The notes: generated by a model not told the origin, from the letters alone. A stretch of 64,000 bases of DNA from Lycium barbarum (GCF_019175385.1 NC_083338.1:92773777-92837776); one strand, 5' to 3'; positions 31,778-43,616 are shown, numbered from the stretch's first letter. Numbers and translations are program-made.

Positions 31778-32574
31778 ACTGCCATACAAGCCTCCTGCAA
31801 CTCCGGCTCTAATCCCATCACATATCGGTGAACTCTATCTTCCATGTTTTGCACAATAGAAGGGGCATATCTGGCTAAAGAATCAAACTCCACGTTGTAC
31901 TCTCTAACAGACATGCTATCCTGCCGCAGGTTAAGGAACCTGTCAACTCTTGCCCACCTTAACTCAGGTGGCATATGATGGCGCCAGAAAGCATCCGAGA
32001 ATTCCTGCCAAGTCGGCGGAGGGGCATCCCTACCTCTCGATAGCCTCCATGACTGAAACCAATTAATTGCTATGCCCTGTAACCTGTAGGCAGCTAGCTC
32101 GACAGACTCCGTAGCTGATGCCCTCATTATATCTAAAGTACGCTGCATACCATCTATGAACTCCTGAGGATCAACATTAGGGTCTGTGCCCTTAAATTCT
32201 GGGGGATTTAAGGTAAGAAAGTCTCGGGCCCTGGCACTAGCGGCCCTATCCGGATATTCCTGGCCCCTAACCTGTCGTCCAGCTTGGGCAGCAAGTATCT
32301 GAGTTAACAAGCGTATAGCATCCTTCATCTCTCTTATCTCCTGACTCTGAACATCCGGCTGATGAACTGGAGGCACCGGTACTGGTGCTGGAGCTGGGGC
32401 TGGATCAGATGCCCCTCTAAGCCCCTCCGAAGATGGGGAAGTAGGAGGACTCTGGGACCGAATGTGTATTCTAGTGTAAGTCTGAGCTCTGGTAGGTCTG
32501 GGGGCTCGGCTAGCTGCCTCATCTGCAACCGCCTTGCCCTTCTGTGCTGCCGTCGCTTTACCCTTCCTAGGCAT
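31777..32574 (-). pseudogene. Element D gag, N-terminal 266 codons
   Basis: Minus strand, start at 32574 ([18 protein letters not shown]) aligned with the starts of C and H. It has a Pro/Ala-rich segment, then REMKDAIRLLTQILAAQ, RARDFLTLNPPEFKG, the RT-independent Gag core (ATESVELAAYRLQG, NWFQSW, PPPTWQEF) and YVMGLEPELQEACMAVA. The frame is open with no stop, but it ends abruptly at the junction with A's 3' LTR, before the zinc knuckle. It is a different family from A, C and I by sequence, closest in style to C. Confidence 0.9.
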
Positions 32575-32576
32575 CA

Positions 32577-32602
32577 CTGAAATCATACAGATCATTAGAT
32601 TA
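32577..32602 (-). promoter_or_regulatory. Predicted 3' splice acceptor before gag (D)
   Basis: On the minus strand CTAATCTAAT branch-like repeats precede TGATTTCAG, with AG at 32578-32577, two bases before the gag ATG. Confidence 0.5.
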
Positions 32603-32687
32603 GGGACTTTACTTATGACACAACCTTATCCGCACGATCATTACCAGGAAGGATAGAATGACACCCTATTAATGTCTCGTAGCCTCC

Positions 32688-32723
32688 TGTTTATAGATGT
32701 AGTGCACAACACACCGATAAACA
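32688..32723 (-). promoter_or_regulatory. Leader hairpin with GTGCAC loop (D)
   Basis: Outer arms TGTTTAT (32688-32694) and ATAAACA (32717-32723); the loop contains the palindrome GTGCAC (32702-32707). Confidence 0.55.
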
Positions 32724-32766
32724 AGACTCTACTAGACACCGTCTGCGAACATGCCGAGGACTGACC

Positions 32767-32779
32767 TGCTCTGATACCA
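32767..32779 (-). other. Primer-binding site of D
   Basis: Reads TGGTATCAGAGCA on the minus strand, a perfect initiator-Met tRNA complement. Confidence 0.9.
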
Positions 32780-33210
32780 CTTTTTTCATGACCCAAACTA
32801 GGGCCATGACAAGCGATCGAGCTTATCCTGCCCGATGACCCAACTTACGTCATGCATTTATTTTGGTTGAAAGGTATAAATAGAACACCAAGTCAACACG
32901 TAACTCAAAACGTCTCAAAGCGTGTTTACGTATATACATACATATACATGACATAGGACCAGGCGAGCCAAAGAGGCTTACACGACTTCTATACAACAAT
33001 GTAGTGACCGACAAAACCAAACAGTACCCATGACACCCGCGCTGTTCGCAGACTTCTACAGAGTACGACCTGCAAAACATATATACAAAATTATACCAAA
33101 ATAGGAACAGCCTCCGGAACAAGTGGAGCTGTCTGATTCCTAGTGCTGACTCCCCCCTAAGTAGCTGGATCGCCGGTTCGCGTGCCTGGACCTGCGGGCA
33201 TGAAACGCAG

Positions 33211-33248
33211 CCCCCGAAGAAAGGGGGTCAGTACGAAATAGGTACTGA
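33211..33248 (-). promoter_or_regulatory. LTR double hairpin (D)
   Basis: CCCCC (33211-33215) with GGGGG (33223-33227), and TCAGTAC (33228-33234) with GTACTGA (33242-33248). Both stems are intact. Confidence 0.65.
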
Positions 33249-33479
33249 GTATGTAAAGCGGTAATAAATTATAACCATCGCATAATTTAGAAAAGGAGAA
33301 GTCATAACTTAAACCTAATACCTGCAGCATTAGCTGGACGAAACGTAAATGTGTACACAAGGCCTCAAAATAGTCCTTAATTAAGTAATGTAATTCAGCC
33401 AACCTCTTTCTTTTATTTAAAGAAGTGTTATAATCTAACACATCTTCTTCAAGTAAATAATGCGATACCACGTACGTGC

Positions 33480-33635
33480 CGCTTCCGACATAGTAATGAT
33501 AACCCCCTTCGGGCAGCCGTTCCCGGCATAATATCAAGAATAGTCCCTTCGGACAGCCGCTTCCGGCTCAATATCAATAATAGTCCCTTCGGACAGCCGC
33601 TTCCGGCTCAATAACATAGTAGTCCCTTCGGACAT
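33480..33635 (-). repeat. Twin GAAG-hairpin minisatellite (D LTR)
   Basis: About three and a half units of the repeat otherwise seen in B: AGCCG-GAAG-CGGCT then GTCC-GAAG-GGAC on the minus strand. It is shared between two LTR families that are otherwise different. Confidence 0.8.
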
Positions 33636-33721
33636 AACAATAGTAATGTACAAATTAAATATAAGTCATAAATGAAATGGGGTAGTAAAATCTCGCACCC
33701 CTTTCGGAGTGGTTTTGAAAA

Positions 33722-33830
33722 AAGCACACTCAGACATAAGCTGAGGCCGTAGCACACTCAGGCGCGAACTGAGGCCATAGTACACTCAGTGATCAACCGA
33801 GGCCATAGCACGCTCAGACCTAAACTGAGG
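33722..33830 (-). repeat. Tandem repeat of about 28 bp (D LTR)
   Basis: Four diverged units containing GCACACTCAG and CTGAGGCC, so each has CTCAG/CTGAG complementary arms. Located between two near-identical CCCTTTCGGAGTGGTTTTGA stretches, which suggests the block arose inside a duplicated segment. Confidence 0.7.
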
Positions 33831-35671
33831 CCACCGCACCCCCTTCGGAGTGGTTTTGAAAATCGACTTTATGTTTTCTTTAGCTTGAAACTAATAATAA
33901 ATAAATTTTAATTAATTAAGTTTTCTTTTGAAATCGCTAGTGAACCACAACCACGTTCCGTATACATCCAATTTAACCTAAAGGATTAATAACCGTATGC
34001 ACGTGCAGAGTAGTGAGAACTTAAATGCCTTTCAAGTGTCTTTATGGACAGCATTCATTATAAGACCTTTACGACCACTTTCAGGTAATTCCAGACCTTC
34101 TACAAAAGTTAGGGACGTTGGCCTAAAGTTTCCTTTCACTACCTTACAGAAATAAGTCCAATGGGGCGATACAAAAGGGTCTCGGGAATTGCGGGCCCAC
34201 CTCGGATCAAGTCGGGGTGGCGTACGGAAATTACGAACATTAAGCCTTGTGAAGTCATCCATGAAAGTTTAGGGGTGATTCGGTCATGTTTACGGAGGTT
34301 TCGAATGTTTGAACATTTCCTTTTCACAAAGCATAAGTTTCTAATTCAATTTCACTGAATGGAATAGTGCTAAAAGTAAACTCGGATTCCTATGAACGGA
34401 ATGATCCCCGAGGCTCGAATCCAAACTTAGTACATCTAGGACATGCCAAGAGAAAGAATGGGATAGCTTTACATACCTTTTCGCTTCTCACGCTTCTCCA
34501 ATCTCAAATCCCGAATGGCCCAAAACCTACAATTGGTCACAAATACCAAACTTTGTTTATAAGCCTTTAAGAATTAAATCTTAATTCAGCACTTGTCTAC
34601 AAAAATTTGGGCAGCATCTCCCCTATAAATTCAACATCCCCGAGAATTAACTCGGCTAAAACATCAACAATCCACATACTAACAACATTATCTTTCATCA
34701 ATGCAAGAAGTCTACACTCAATTCACATTGACTTCTACAACAACTTTCCAACAATTACAACTTCACTAAAATCATCGTATTCTCATTTGCATCATAGAAT
34801 ACATATCAACAACAACTAAATTCATTACATAGAGCTTGGCTCATACTTCTCACACCATATACACACATACACGGCCACCTTCCACTACCCACAACTTCAA
34901 CTAAATTCATCAAACTTTCATTTCCAATATAGAACCCACAACAACTACAATTAGAATGCTACATAAAAATTAACTAATCTTGCCTTCTCAACACATGCAC
35001 ACACACGGCCACACCATACAAAACCTCCATATTTTCATGAATTTTATCCATTCCCACATACTTCAACATAAACAAACCTTCCATAACATGTAAAAGTATA
35101 AGAATTCTTACCTTTTCCTTTAACCTCCCACTTGACCAAGGTTGCGATTTTTGCAACAAAGAGCGGTTTTCTTGATTCAACACTTATACCACGTTAAAAG
35201 GGACCCTTAAATTAGTAGGAATACTAGAGGAAATAAAATTTTGGGACAATATTTGTAGGGTTTGGTTTCTCCCTCTCTTGGCCGAAACTTAGGCCCTTTG
35301 TTCTTGCACTCACCCTTTTCTTTGTCTTGAAGGTTCTAGATGATAAATACAAGGCTCTTATCTTATTTATCTCATGAATTAAATTATCACTTGGGCTTGG
35401 GCCCTTTTGCTCCATGGCTGGCCACCTTTGGGCCTTTGCATCATATTTTGTTTTTTGTCTTTCAAGCCCAATTGCTTCATGACAACTTGTAGCTCATGAA
35501 AGCTATTTGTTTCCTCGATTTCCGATTTTTCCCTTAGCCTTCCTCGATATTTCCACATCCGTAATTCTTATGGGCAACTTGTATGCAAAACAAGGTTAAA
35601 AATATAAGCTTGCTCTCAACCCCCCGCAATTGTCTTGAATTATTCGAATACCCAAAATGCAGGATATAACA

Positions 35672-36629
35672 ACTATTACATCGTTCGCCGGATCCCGGGC
35701 CGGTTTTGTGATCGTGCGCACTATGTCATATTCGGCAGTATGATGTGTTACGGTTCCCGAGACCTCGCCATAAGGTCGGGTACCGCTTGTATACGGAGTT
35801 ATGATGTGATATGGCATATGATATGTTCTGGTGTTGTGATATGTTGTGATGATACAATATGTTCGGGGATTGTATGGAGATATGAAACCTTCTGGAGTAT
35901 GATATGTTGTGGCGCCAGCGTCGGAGTGACGACCACGTTCCTGAGCCCTATGCATGATTTTTATTTGCATCATATACATATTTTTCAGCACAGGTTTTGA
36001 CATACTAATGCTGTATCCATTTTCTGTACTCCTCACTTCGATTATGATTCGGATTTCTGTATTTCATGCTTTGCATACTGAGTACATATTTCGTACTGAC
36101 CCCTTTTCTTCGGGGGCTGCGTTTCATGCCCGCAGGTACGGACGTTCGTTTTGGTGATCCTCCAGTATAGGATACATATTCTGCCACTTGGATTACTCCT
36201 TTTGATCCGGAGCTCATATATTTGGTACATATCTTCTGTTATACATATTCTGTATCTATGACTTTTTGGGTACGGCGGGGCCCTGTCCTGTCATATGTTT
36301 CTGTCATGGTTTGTAGAGGCCTGTAGTCATATATGTGGGTCATGGGTCATGTTTGATCATTTATGTTTGTGATTTGTGCCTTAAGCGGTCCCGTTTGCTA
36401 TTATGGCCACAACGGCCCATATGTTTGTATATGTTTGCGTATCTGGGCGATGTATTTGATATGATGTTTCTGTACGGGCGACCGCTTAAGATAATATTTT
36501 TTTTCAGCATCTGCTTAAAATATCGTATGTTAAGTTTGAATAAATCTTTGATATGTTGATCTGGTACGTAAGTCTGTATGGGTGTCCAAATACGGCACCA
36601 GTCGCGGCCCACGGGGCTGGGTCGTGACA
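35672..36629 (+). mobile_element. LTR 3'-end fragment E
   Basis: The 3' third of another gypsy LTR, ending GGCTGGGTCGTGACA. It has a double hairpin with one changed arm base (36079-36116). Its left part was displaced by D, whose outer LTR end is at 35671; its right end abuts the interior of LTR F. No PBS follows, so it is a solo or truncated LTR. Confidence 0.8.
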
Positions 36630-37527
36630 TTAAGAACCCATGGAATGCAAAGCATGGGTGTTCATGGATTAAGGACTGATTCCCAATAACCAAAAATGGA
36701 ATATTAAGAACACAACAACAAATTATTAATATGAACAAGGTATAATGGTACATGTACTTAGGGTCCTCATGAACTTGACTAGAAACCCTAGTTTTGGTGA
36801 AACTTCATATTTTCATGGAAGAACGTGGTTTTGATGAAGAGCAATGATGTTCCCACACGTGAATAGAAACCCCTACATACCGTAATCGCTCCAAAACTCA
36901 TAGGAAAGGTCTGAACTTGAGATGAAATCCAAAAGCTTTAATCTTGAATCCTCGTGATGGTTTTTCTTGAAACCCCTAGATTAGGAGCAATAGAATTTCT
37001 ACTTAGCATTCATGGGTATATATTAGAATTTACTTGAAAGGCTAAGAATAGGCTTACCTTGACGTAGTAGGATGAGAAGAAGAGAAGAACTTCGTTCTAG
37101 GGCTTGGGACTATGAAAAATGGGATTAAAAACTGAACCTATGTATTTATACTATTTGCTGAGACGGAAAAAGTACGGACACCATGTATGGCCTGTACATT
37201 GTGGCCATACCTGGAATAAAAAATTCCAGTAACTTCTAATTTTCTCTGGTAGGGTGCAGGCTGGAAGTACGTCCCGTATAATGATGTACAGTGGAAAGTA
37301 CAGCCCGTACATGAATGTACAGCCCATACAATCTAGTCGTACCTGGAATTTCAAATTCCAGTAACCTCAAATCTTTCTTGGGAGGTACGTCCCAAAAGCA
37401 CGACCCGTACAAATTATGTAAAACATCAATTTACAGTCTTGAGGCAAAAATTCCAAATCCAACACTTGCCACCCTCGTATCTAAGTCCCTGAATCGTGAA
37501 TAAGGCTTAGTTAGAAGAGGTGTTACA
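36630..37527 (-). repeat. 3' LTR of element F (5' part only)
   Basis: On the minus strand it starts TGTAACACCTC at 37527. It includes GTAC/CCGTAC palindromic repeats (37170-37410), TATAAATA (37143-37150) and donor GTCAAG|GTAAGCC (GT at 37057-37056). The rest of the LTR is cut by E at 36630. Confidence 0.75.
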
Positions 37528-37563
37528 ATATCTCCCCCTTGGGATCATTCAACCTCGAATGAT
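37528..37563 (-). other. PPT and pre-PPT hairpin of F
   Basis: AAGGGGGAGATAT next to the LTR on the minus strand. The hairpin arms are ATCATTC (37544-37550) and GAATGAT (37557-37563), different bases from the other families but still complementary. Confidence 0.75.
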
Positions 37564-37772
37564 GGGTCATGGTTAAGAAAGTAATTGGACATGGCTTGAG
37601 TACACGGACATGAGGAAACATGGCATGGAATGTGTAGACTGAAATAACATGACATGGTTGCATGGAAACATGAACGCTAGGACATGAGACATGAGTAGAG
37701 AATACATGAACGTGAAACAAGAGGCATGAACTCATAAGGTACATGACATGGATGTGGGAGGTATTTAACTTG
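37564..37772 (-). other. Element F 3' untranslated region
   Basis: Non-coding spacer with imperfect CATGG/ACATGA repeats between the chromodomain end and the pre-PPT hairpin. Nothing else seen. Confidence 0.5.
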
Positions 37773-38393
37773 AATGTTCTCTGTTTGCTCCTCAAATAAA
37801 TGTGGATATCTGGATTTCATGTCTTTGACTTCCCATGTAGCCTTTTCGACTTTCTGACTCCTCATAGTACCTTTACTGAGGCTACTTCCTTAGTTGTGAA
37901 CCTGACGATCAAGAATAGCCACAGGGATCTCCTCATAGGCTAGGCCATCCTGAAACGTTATAGTGTCGGCAGGAACAAACAACGACGGGTCTCCCACACA
38001 CTTCCTCAACATGGACACATGAAACACTGGCGGCACCATAGTCAATTCTTGTGGAAATTCAAGCTCATAAGCCACTTGACCAATCCTTCACAGAATTCTA
38101 TAGGGTCCAATGTAATTGGGACTAAGTTTCCCTTTCTTGCAAAATATCATCACACCTTTCATAGGTGAAACCTTTAAGAACACCCAATCATTAACTTGAA
38201 ATTCTAAGTCTCTTCGCCTCACATCCGTGTGGAAACTCTGAGGCCTTCTTAAATGCTGCCGAATCAACTTGACTTTCGCCATAGCCTGATAGACCAAATT
38301 TGGTCCTAACAACTCTTCTTCACCAACTTCAAACCAACAAATGGGTGATCTATACCTTCGCCCATACATAGCTTCAAACGGTGCCATCTTGAT
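37773..38393 (-). pseudogene. Element F pol, integrase C-terminus and chromodomain
   Basis: Minus strand, one frame: IKMAPFEAMYGRRYRSP of the integrase core end, WVFLKVSPMKGVM, GPYRIL, AYELEFPQ, PPVFHVSMLRKCVGDP, then ILDRQV and a chromodomain tail (KATWEVKDMKSRYPHLF). A TGA and a TAA interrupt it. The chromodomain tail differs clearly from A, C, H and I, so F is a more distant subfamily. Its upstream end is cut by LTR G at 38394. Confidence 0.9.
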
Positions 38394-38661
38394 TGTCACG
38401 ACCCAAACTGAAGGGCCACGATAGGCACCTGACTGTACTATCTAGGTACCACCCGGCATACATCTGTGATGACAAAATAAACATAGGTGGGCCATCATAT
38501 GACTCTCAATAAACTCAAAAGAAACATGCATGTATCAACTCTGCTGAAAGACTCATCTATGTGGAAATACTGAACATACTGTGTGAACCGGTAAGGCTAT
38601 CAAAACCAACTGTGATGACATATGAAATATCAAGCCTGGACATCATATGATTGTACATAAG
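38394..38661 (-). mobile_element. LTR end fragment G
   Basis: It starts TGTCACGACCCAAACTG, the minus-strand 3' edge of an LTR, inserted into the F integrase codons. Only about 268 bp remain because element H inserted at 38662. ATAAG (38657-38661) is the candidate left target duplication of H. Confidence 0.65.
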
Positions 38662-38819
38662 TGTTACACCTCAGAAATTTCTCCGTGAACGTACAATGAA
38701 TAGACCAACGAAGAGTATGAGTGTACGATGTTTTACTAAGAAGGGGATGACTACTTATGAGTTTTGAAAATGCGAAAGTTGCAGATTTGCACTTCGTCCT
38801 AGTTGGTCGTAAAATAGAA

Positions 38820-39060
38820 TACGGCCCGTAAAGTGGTTTACGGACCGTAAACTGCTATTGTCTTTTAACATTCCAAAACTTCAACTTTCTGCCAAATGTC
38901 AAAATGGTTAAATACGACTCAGAATACGGACCGTAAATCGAAATACGGCCCGTAAACTGTGACCGTAAACCACCATGACATCCAGCAAACCTTTCTGGTT
39001 CTGTTATGCTTAAATACGGTCGTGAAAGACGGACCGTAAACAATAATACGGCCCGTAAAC
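38820..39060 (+). repeat. TACGG/CCGTA palindrome cluster (H 5' LTR)
   Basis: About eight TACGG-N-CCGTAAA-type units upstream of the TATA box. The 3' LTR copy is at 48922-49175. Confidence 0.65.
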
Positions 39061-39120
39061 TAGGTTTCCGGCCACTGTGCACCTCGACTACTGTTCATAA
39101 AAATCAAATTTTAAGTTAAG

Positions 39121-39377
39121 TATAAAGGACCCTTTTTCATTCCATTTATTTCATTTTCACTCCACACTTCAAGAAACATCTAGAATACTCTCCAATATTC
39201 ATCCACAAGAGAAGCAAAGGAAAAATAAAGATCAACAACACTAGATCCATGAAATCAAGAGTGTGAAACTCATCAAAGTTCATCTACACCAAGAAATTGT
39301 AAAAGAAGTGAAGTAGGGTTTTTGGTATAGAAGAGTATTGCTACTCAAGGCTCGTTCCTACCACATCTAAGGTAATT
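39121..39377 (+). promoter_or_regulatory. LTR promoter, predicted exon 1 and donor (H)
   Basis: TATAAAGG, then a C/T-rich start region and about 215 bases to ACATCTAAG|GTAA. Exon 1 contains a single ATG with a five-codon frame. Paired with the acceptor at 43759-43760. Confidence 0.55.
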
Positions 39378-41360
39378 TTTATGAATTTCTCATGATGATT
39401 GAAGTATTTATACGTTGAAACACTGGGATTATAGAAGAGTGTAGTAAATGGGTCATAAAATGTGAATAGTGCCATAGTTGAATGGTAGTGGATTTAATTA
39501 TGAATGTTGATGAGTTGGGAGTATAAATATGTTATAAATGATGTGTATACCATGAAATAGGTGTGATGTATGAGAAAATGTGATGATGAGCTAAAACCCA
39601 TAAATGTGGAGAAATTGGAGAAAAATGGTGGAATGTGGTAAATGTAGCTAAATGACGATTGTTGATGCAATATTGTGAGTGTTGTTGTGAATGTTTGGTA
39701 GTTGGAATGAAACATGGGAAAAGTAGTAGAAACAAAGGAAATGCTGCCCAATTTTCCCTAGAAATAGTAGAACATTCTTATAATCGATTAACTAACGATA
39801 GTGTGAATTCCCTCTTGAAGGTAGAGACGTGACATTGAAGGAAAACAAGCGAACGCTAAGCCAATTAAATGGAAAAAGTATGTGAGGCTAGTCCTTTTCT
39901 TTCTATGGCATGAATCTTATAGCGTGACTCTCTTTCTTATCCGCGAATCCCTTAAGTTCCGGAAAATACGAGTCTATGTCCATAATTAGCTACACAAGGT
40001 AATGAGTAAAGAATAGAGATTCTAATATGTATGAAGTGATGATCCCATAATGTTCATGATGCCATTTATTGCTTACACTCACCTTATATGCTAATTCCTT
40101 CAAGGTGAGACAGGATGTCAATGATTGTTCCATAACGAAATTGGGGGATCACGACCTTACGTCACCCCGATAGAGTAGAGTTGTTCTTGAGCTTTATGCA
40201 TGTACTATGATAAGCATATTATGATGAGCATATGATGATGATATTACACCGTACCTATATGGTCGGGCAGATATACACACCACTATAGTGGGCAGCTTGT
40301 ACCCCGAACGCGGGAGACCTGGACGCAGGTTACCTATTATTACACCGTTCCTACATGGACGGGCAGCTTATACTTATACATTTATGCATGTATGATATGA
40401 TGATGAGTATGAGTAAGACAGTATGCATTATCCCTTTTATAATTGGCAGCTAGATACAAATGTTTCATATTGATATTTCTTTTATATAGTTGTCTTATTT
40501 CATTGTTTATGCCTCTCATACTCAATACAATATTCGTACTGACGTCCGTTTTCTTTGGACGTTGTGTTCATGCCCACAGGTAGACAGGGAGGCGAGCTCG
40601 ACCCAGATCCGTAGTAGCTGTTAGCTGATTGAAAGCACTCCTTCGTTCCGGAGGTGCTTATGATTATCCTTTCGTGTATATAGCCATGTATATATATTTT
40701 TTTGGGCATGACGGGGTCTTGTCCCGTCCTTATATATAGCACTCCAGTAGAGGCTCGTAGATGCGCAGTGTGGGTTAGATGTGTCACGACCCAACCCCGT
40801 GGGCCATGACTAGTGCCCGACCTGGACACTCGTAAACGTACCTGTTAGATATAGTCAACTGAAGCTAAAATCAATATGGAAACTTGCAAAAGAACTCTAA
40901 AGGTTCATAACATCATCATATATACATATATCCAAATAACCGGTCTCCTGGAGAGTCACAACTGATCAGAACATAATATGATACGCAAGCCGACAAGGCT
41001 GGCACAATATATCAACATGATATGCAAGCCGACAAGGCTGCCAATACATATCGTCACCATACGCAATCCTACAAGGCTTCCATTACAGAAGAGTATATCC
41101 ACAGCACATCGTATAGACACAGCTGAACAAACTTATACAAAACCCACACATATGTCTACAGACCTCTAAGAGTATCAATAGTGAAATATGACGGGACAGG
41201 GCCCCGCCGTACCCCTGGATAAAAATATATTTATACATCATATGATCTGTACCAAAAGTCTAGGCTCCGGAACAATGGAGCTCTCCAAGACAGCTGAGTA
41301 GAAGTCCTATGCTGAAAGGTCACCAAACCGACTATCTGTACCTGTGGGCATGAAACGCAG

Positions 41361-41399
41361 CCCCCCGAAGAAAGGGGGTCAGTACGAGATATGTACTGA
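41361..41399 (-). promoter_or_regulatory. LTR double hairpin (J)
   Basis: C run (41361-41366) with GGGGG (41374-41378), and TCAGTAC (41379-41385) with GTACTGA (41393-41399). Both stems perfect. Confidence 0.65.
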
Positions 41400-43011
41400 G
41401 TCTATAAAGCATGAAATACATCAAGGAAGATTATAACTGAAGTAGAGATTCCAAGAGACAAGTATGATAATTAGGAAATCACTGTACTTGTGCCTTACGA
41501 AACAAAATCATGCATATCATTATCATATACCATACCCGGCCCATTATGGGACTCGGTGAATAAAGTCGTGTACACGTATACCGTACCCGGCCCATCATGG
41601 GACTCGGTGACATAATCATATCATCATATAAATATACCGTACCCGGCCCTCTAGTGAGGGACTCGGTGAACAAAGCAGTGAAACTGTACACGAAAACATA
41701 CCCAGCCCGGGACTCGGTGAAAGACATATTGAGGCATGCACGAGCAGAGTAGTGAGCAACCATATGCAAGTTAAATCATATCTGAGACTCGATAGAATAA
41801 TCAAAATGAGCTATCACTCGAAAATCAAGACAATAGTCATATCAAGTACCTTTCAAATGTTACTATGAATTATATCAAAATAGAACTTCTGGAATCATAT
41901 ACATGTATCAAGACATAATGAAATAGCTTCTGGAAATCAAGAACATTGGCCATCCTAGTGGCTCTAAGAATAGGAACTTCTTTGGAATCATATACACGTC
42001 GTCTGTTTGTTTCATAAAGATCATGCCAAAAAGAAAGAAGGGCTAGCTTTACATACCTGTTATAGGTTAACCGTAGTCAAGTTCGCTTCGCCGCCCCTTT
42101 AGCCTATTCTATATGAAAGTAACGCTACCGTTAGTAAACTATACTTTCTAGCTTATAAATCTACAACCAATTACCTATAGGAATCATCCTTCACTTCATA
42201 CTTTCTTGATTAGGATTTTTATTAGTTAAGAACTTAACGGAAATCGGGCAGCATTTCCCCTATATAACTCGCCTAACCCGAACTTCCAATTAACCTCCTG
42301 TTATCACAGCAATACCAACAATGACAGTAATATAAATATTCATATAGAATCCTTACAATCCATCCCACAAACAACTCGAACAACCCAATAACCTTTCTTA
42401 CCCTTTTTCCAATCCAAATCATTAACAATTAAGATTATAAACAAACCAACATACGCTTTGTATACGATACGTTATACACTTCTTCCTTCCAAATTTAGAA
42501 TCCACATCAATAACAACACGACAACAACACGAACCACAACATATGAACATAAATCACACTTTTAATCCTTTCAACTCAACAATTCATATAACAACCACAA
42601 CTCCTAATATCAACGAATTCATGCAATTTCTTACTTCAATTTAATCTAATCTAATTTTAATCTTTCCATTGCAACACCATAAATCCAATTATACCATAAA
42701 ATATGAAAATCTTACCTTAATTTAATCGGAGGAAATTCTACACTTATTTGCTCCAATTTAACTATTTCTTCTTCCTCAATTCAATACCCAATGTTGCTAA
42801 CACCTCCTTGGACTTGCAAATCACCTTGGAACTTAATCAAAACAAGAAACAAAAATTTTGTTTAATCACCCATGGCTGGCCGAGTGCTTGGCAGCCATGG
42901 CAATGCCTTTTTTTTTTCTTTTTCTTAAACTTTCCACTTGAAAAATGAAATAAACTACCTAAGTTGTTCATCATCCTAACTTTATATATGGTGCTCCTTC
43001 CTTGGACATGT

Positions 43012-43030
43012 CCCCCCCCCCCCCCCCCCC
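43012..43030 (-). repeat. 19-base C tract (G tract on LTR strand)
   Basis: An uninterrupted run of 19 C inside J, absent from the B LTRs. Either true homopolymer expansion or a sequencing/assembly artefact. Confidence 0.8.
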
Positions 43031-43334
43031 TATGACTCACCAATTTGCTTTGTTTTATATTTTTTTATAATTTAAAAATGGGTGGGGCCCACAAGATATA
43101 ATTAACTTAATTAATCTTAATTAATCAGTAATCCCTACTTAATAATCTAATCATAGTTAATTAGTCCCTAATTTCCAATAATATTTCTACACTAATTGAA
43201 ATTTATAAACAAATCGTGTACTAATTAAAATTGAGAATTAAAAGTTCCTATTTCGTATCCAAAAATAATCCCGTCCTTAACTTAAGTCGATTAGCTTGCG
43301 AATAATTCGACGTACAAAAATACGGGGTATAACA

Positions 43335-43558
43335 AGATGTTTTCACGAATTATTTCAATGTATGTATATATTATTTTGATAGCCGGGAGGCTTATGCATA
43401 TAAAAGTATTTTTATGTTCTTGAATGAAGGATGACTTTTCCTACGATTGGAATATAAATTGATAAAAGAGCAGTAAATGGGTAAGGTGAGTAGTAGGATG
43501 AGTGGTGCTCGGTGGTTAGCCCCGGGTACCCGTCGCGGCCCCTAGTGGGGTCGTGACA
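43335..43558 (+). repeat. Element H 5' LTR, part after J
   Basis: Starts with the right AGATG duplication. Contains GATAGCCGGGAGGCTTATGC and ATATAAAAG like the A LTR, and ends GGGGTCGTGACA next to the PBS. Confidence 0.92.
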
Positions 43559-43562
43559 AAAG

Positions 43563-43575
43563 TGGTATCAGAGCA
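43563..43575 (+). other. Primer-binding site of H
   Basis: TGGTATCAGAGCA, perfect initiator-Met tRNA complement. Confidence 0.93.
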
Positions 43576-43616
43576 GTTCGTCCTAGGAAGTGTCTACGAG
43601 CCGTGTCTAGTAGAGT

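Larger units (their letters stand above)
32785..35671 (-). repeat. Element D 5' LTR
   Basis: About 2.9 kb. On the minus strand it starts TGTTATATCCTGC (35671) and ends GGGTCATGA; the last bases next to the PBS are mutated. It carries donor AAAAG|GTAAGAAT (GT at 35111-35110), two tandem-repeat blocks and the double hairpin at 33211-33248. With gag this is the 5' half of a truncated element; no 3' half is in the window. Confidence 0.85.
38662..40781 (+). repeat. Element H 5' LTR, part before J
   Basis: Starts TGTTACACCTCAG. Has TACGG/CCGTA palindromes (38820-39060), TATAAAG (39121-39127), donor CTAAG|GTAATT (GT at 39372-39373; the 3' LTR copy is the better CTAAG|GTAAGTTT at 49475-49476) and a double hairpin at 40522-40562 with one arm mismatch. 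AGATG at 40777-40781 is the left duplication flanking J. Confidence 0.92.
40782..43334 (-). mobile_element. Solo LTR J (family B), in H 5' LTR
   Basis: 2553 bp, minus orientation, flanked by perfect AGATG duplications (40777-40781 and 43335-43339). On its own strand it starts TGTTATACCCCG and ends GGGTCGTGACA, as in B. It has TATATAAA (42982-42989), a donor (GT at 42715-42714), a 9-bp exon hairpin (42870-42900), the double hairpin (41361-41399) and inverted GGCTTG and GAGTCCC repeats. No internal sequence remains, as expected after recombination between two LTRs. Confidence 0.95.

Noticed and set aside
34032..35415. Several 60-75 codon frames on both strands (possible host exons)
   Set aside because: All lie within the D LTR, show no domain, and are not continued across plausible splice sites other than the shared LTR donor.
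36335..36753. Overlapping frames of 74 and 130 codons at the E/F joint
   Set aside because: They cross the boundary between two LTR fragments at 36629, so cannot be an ancestral gene.
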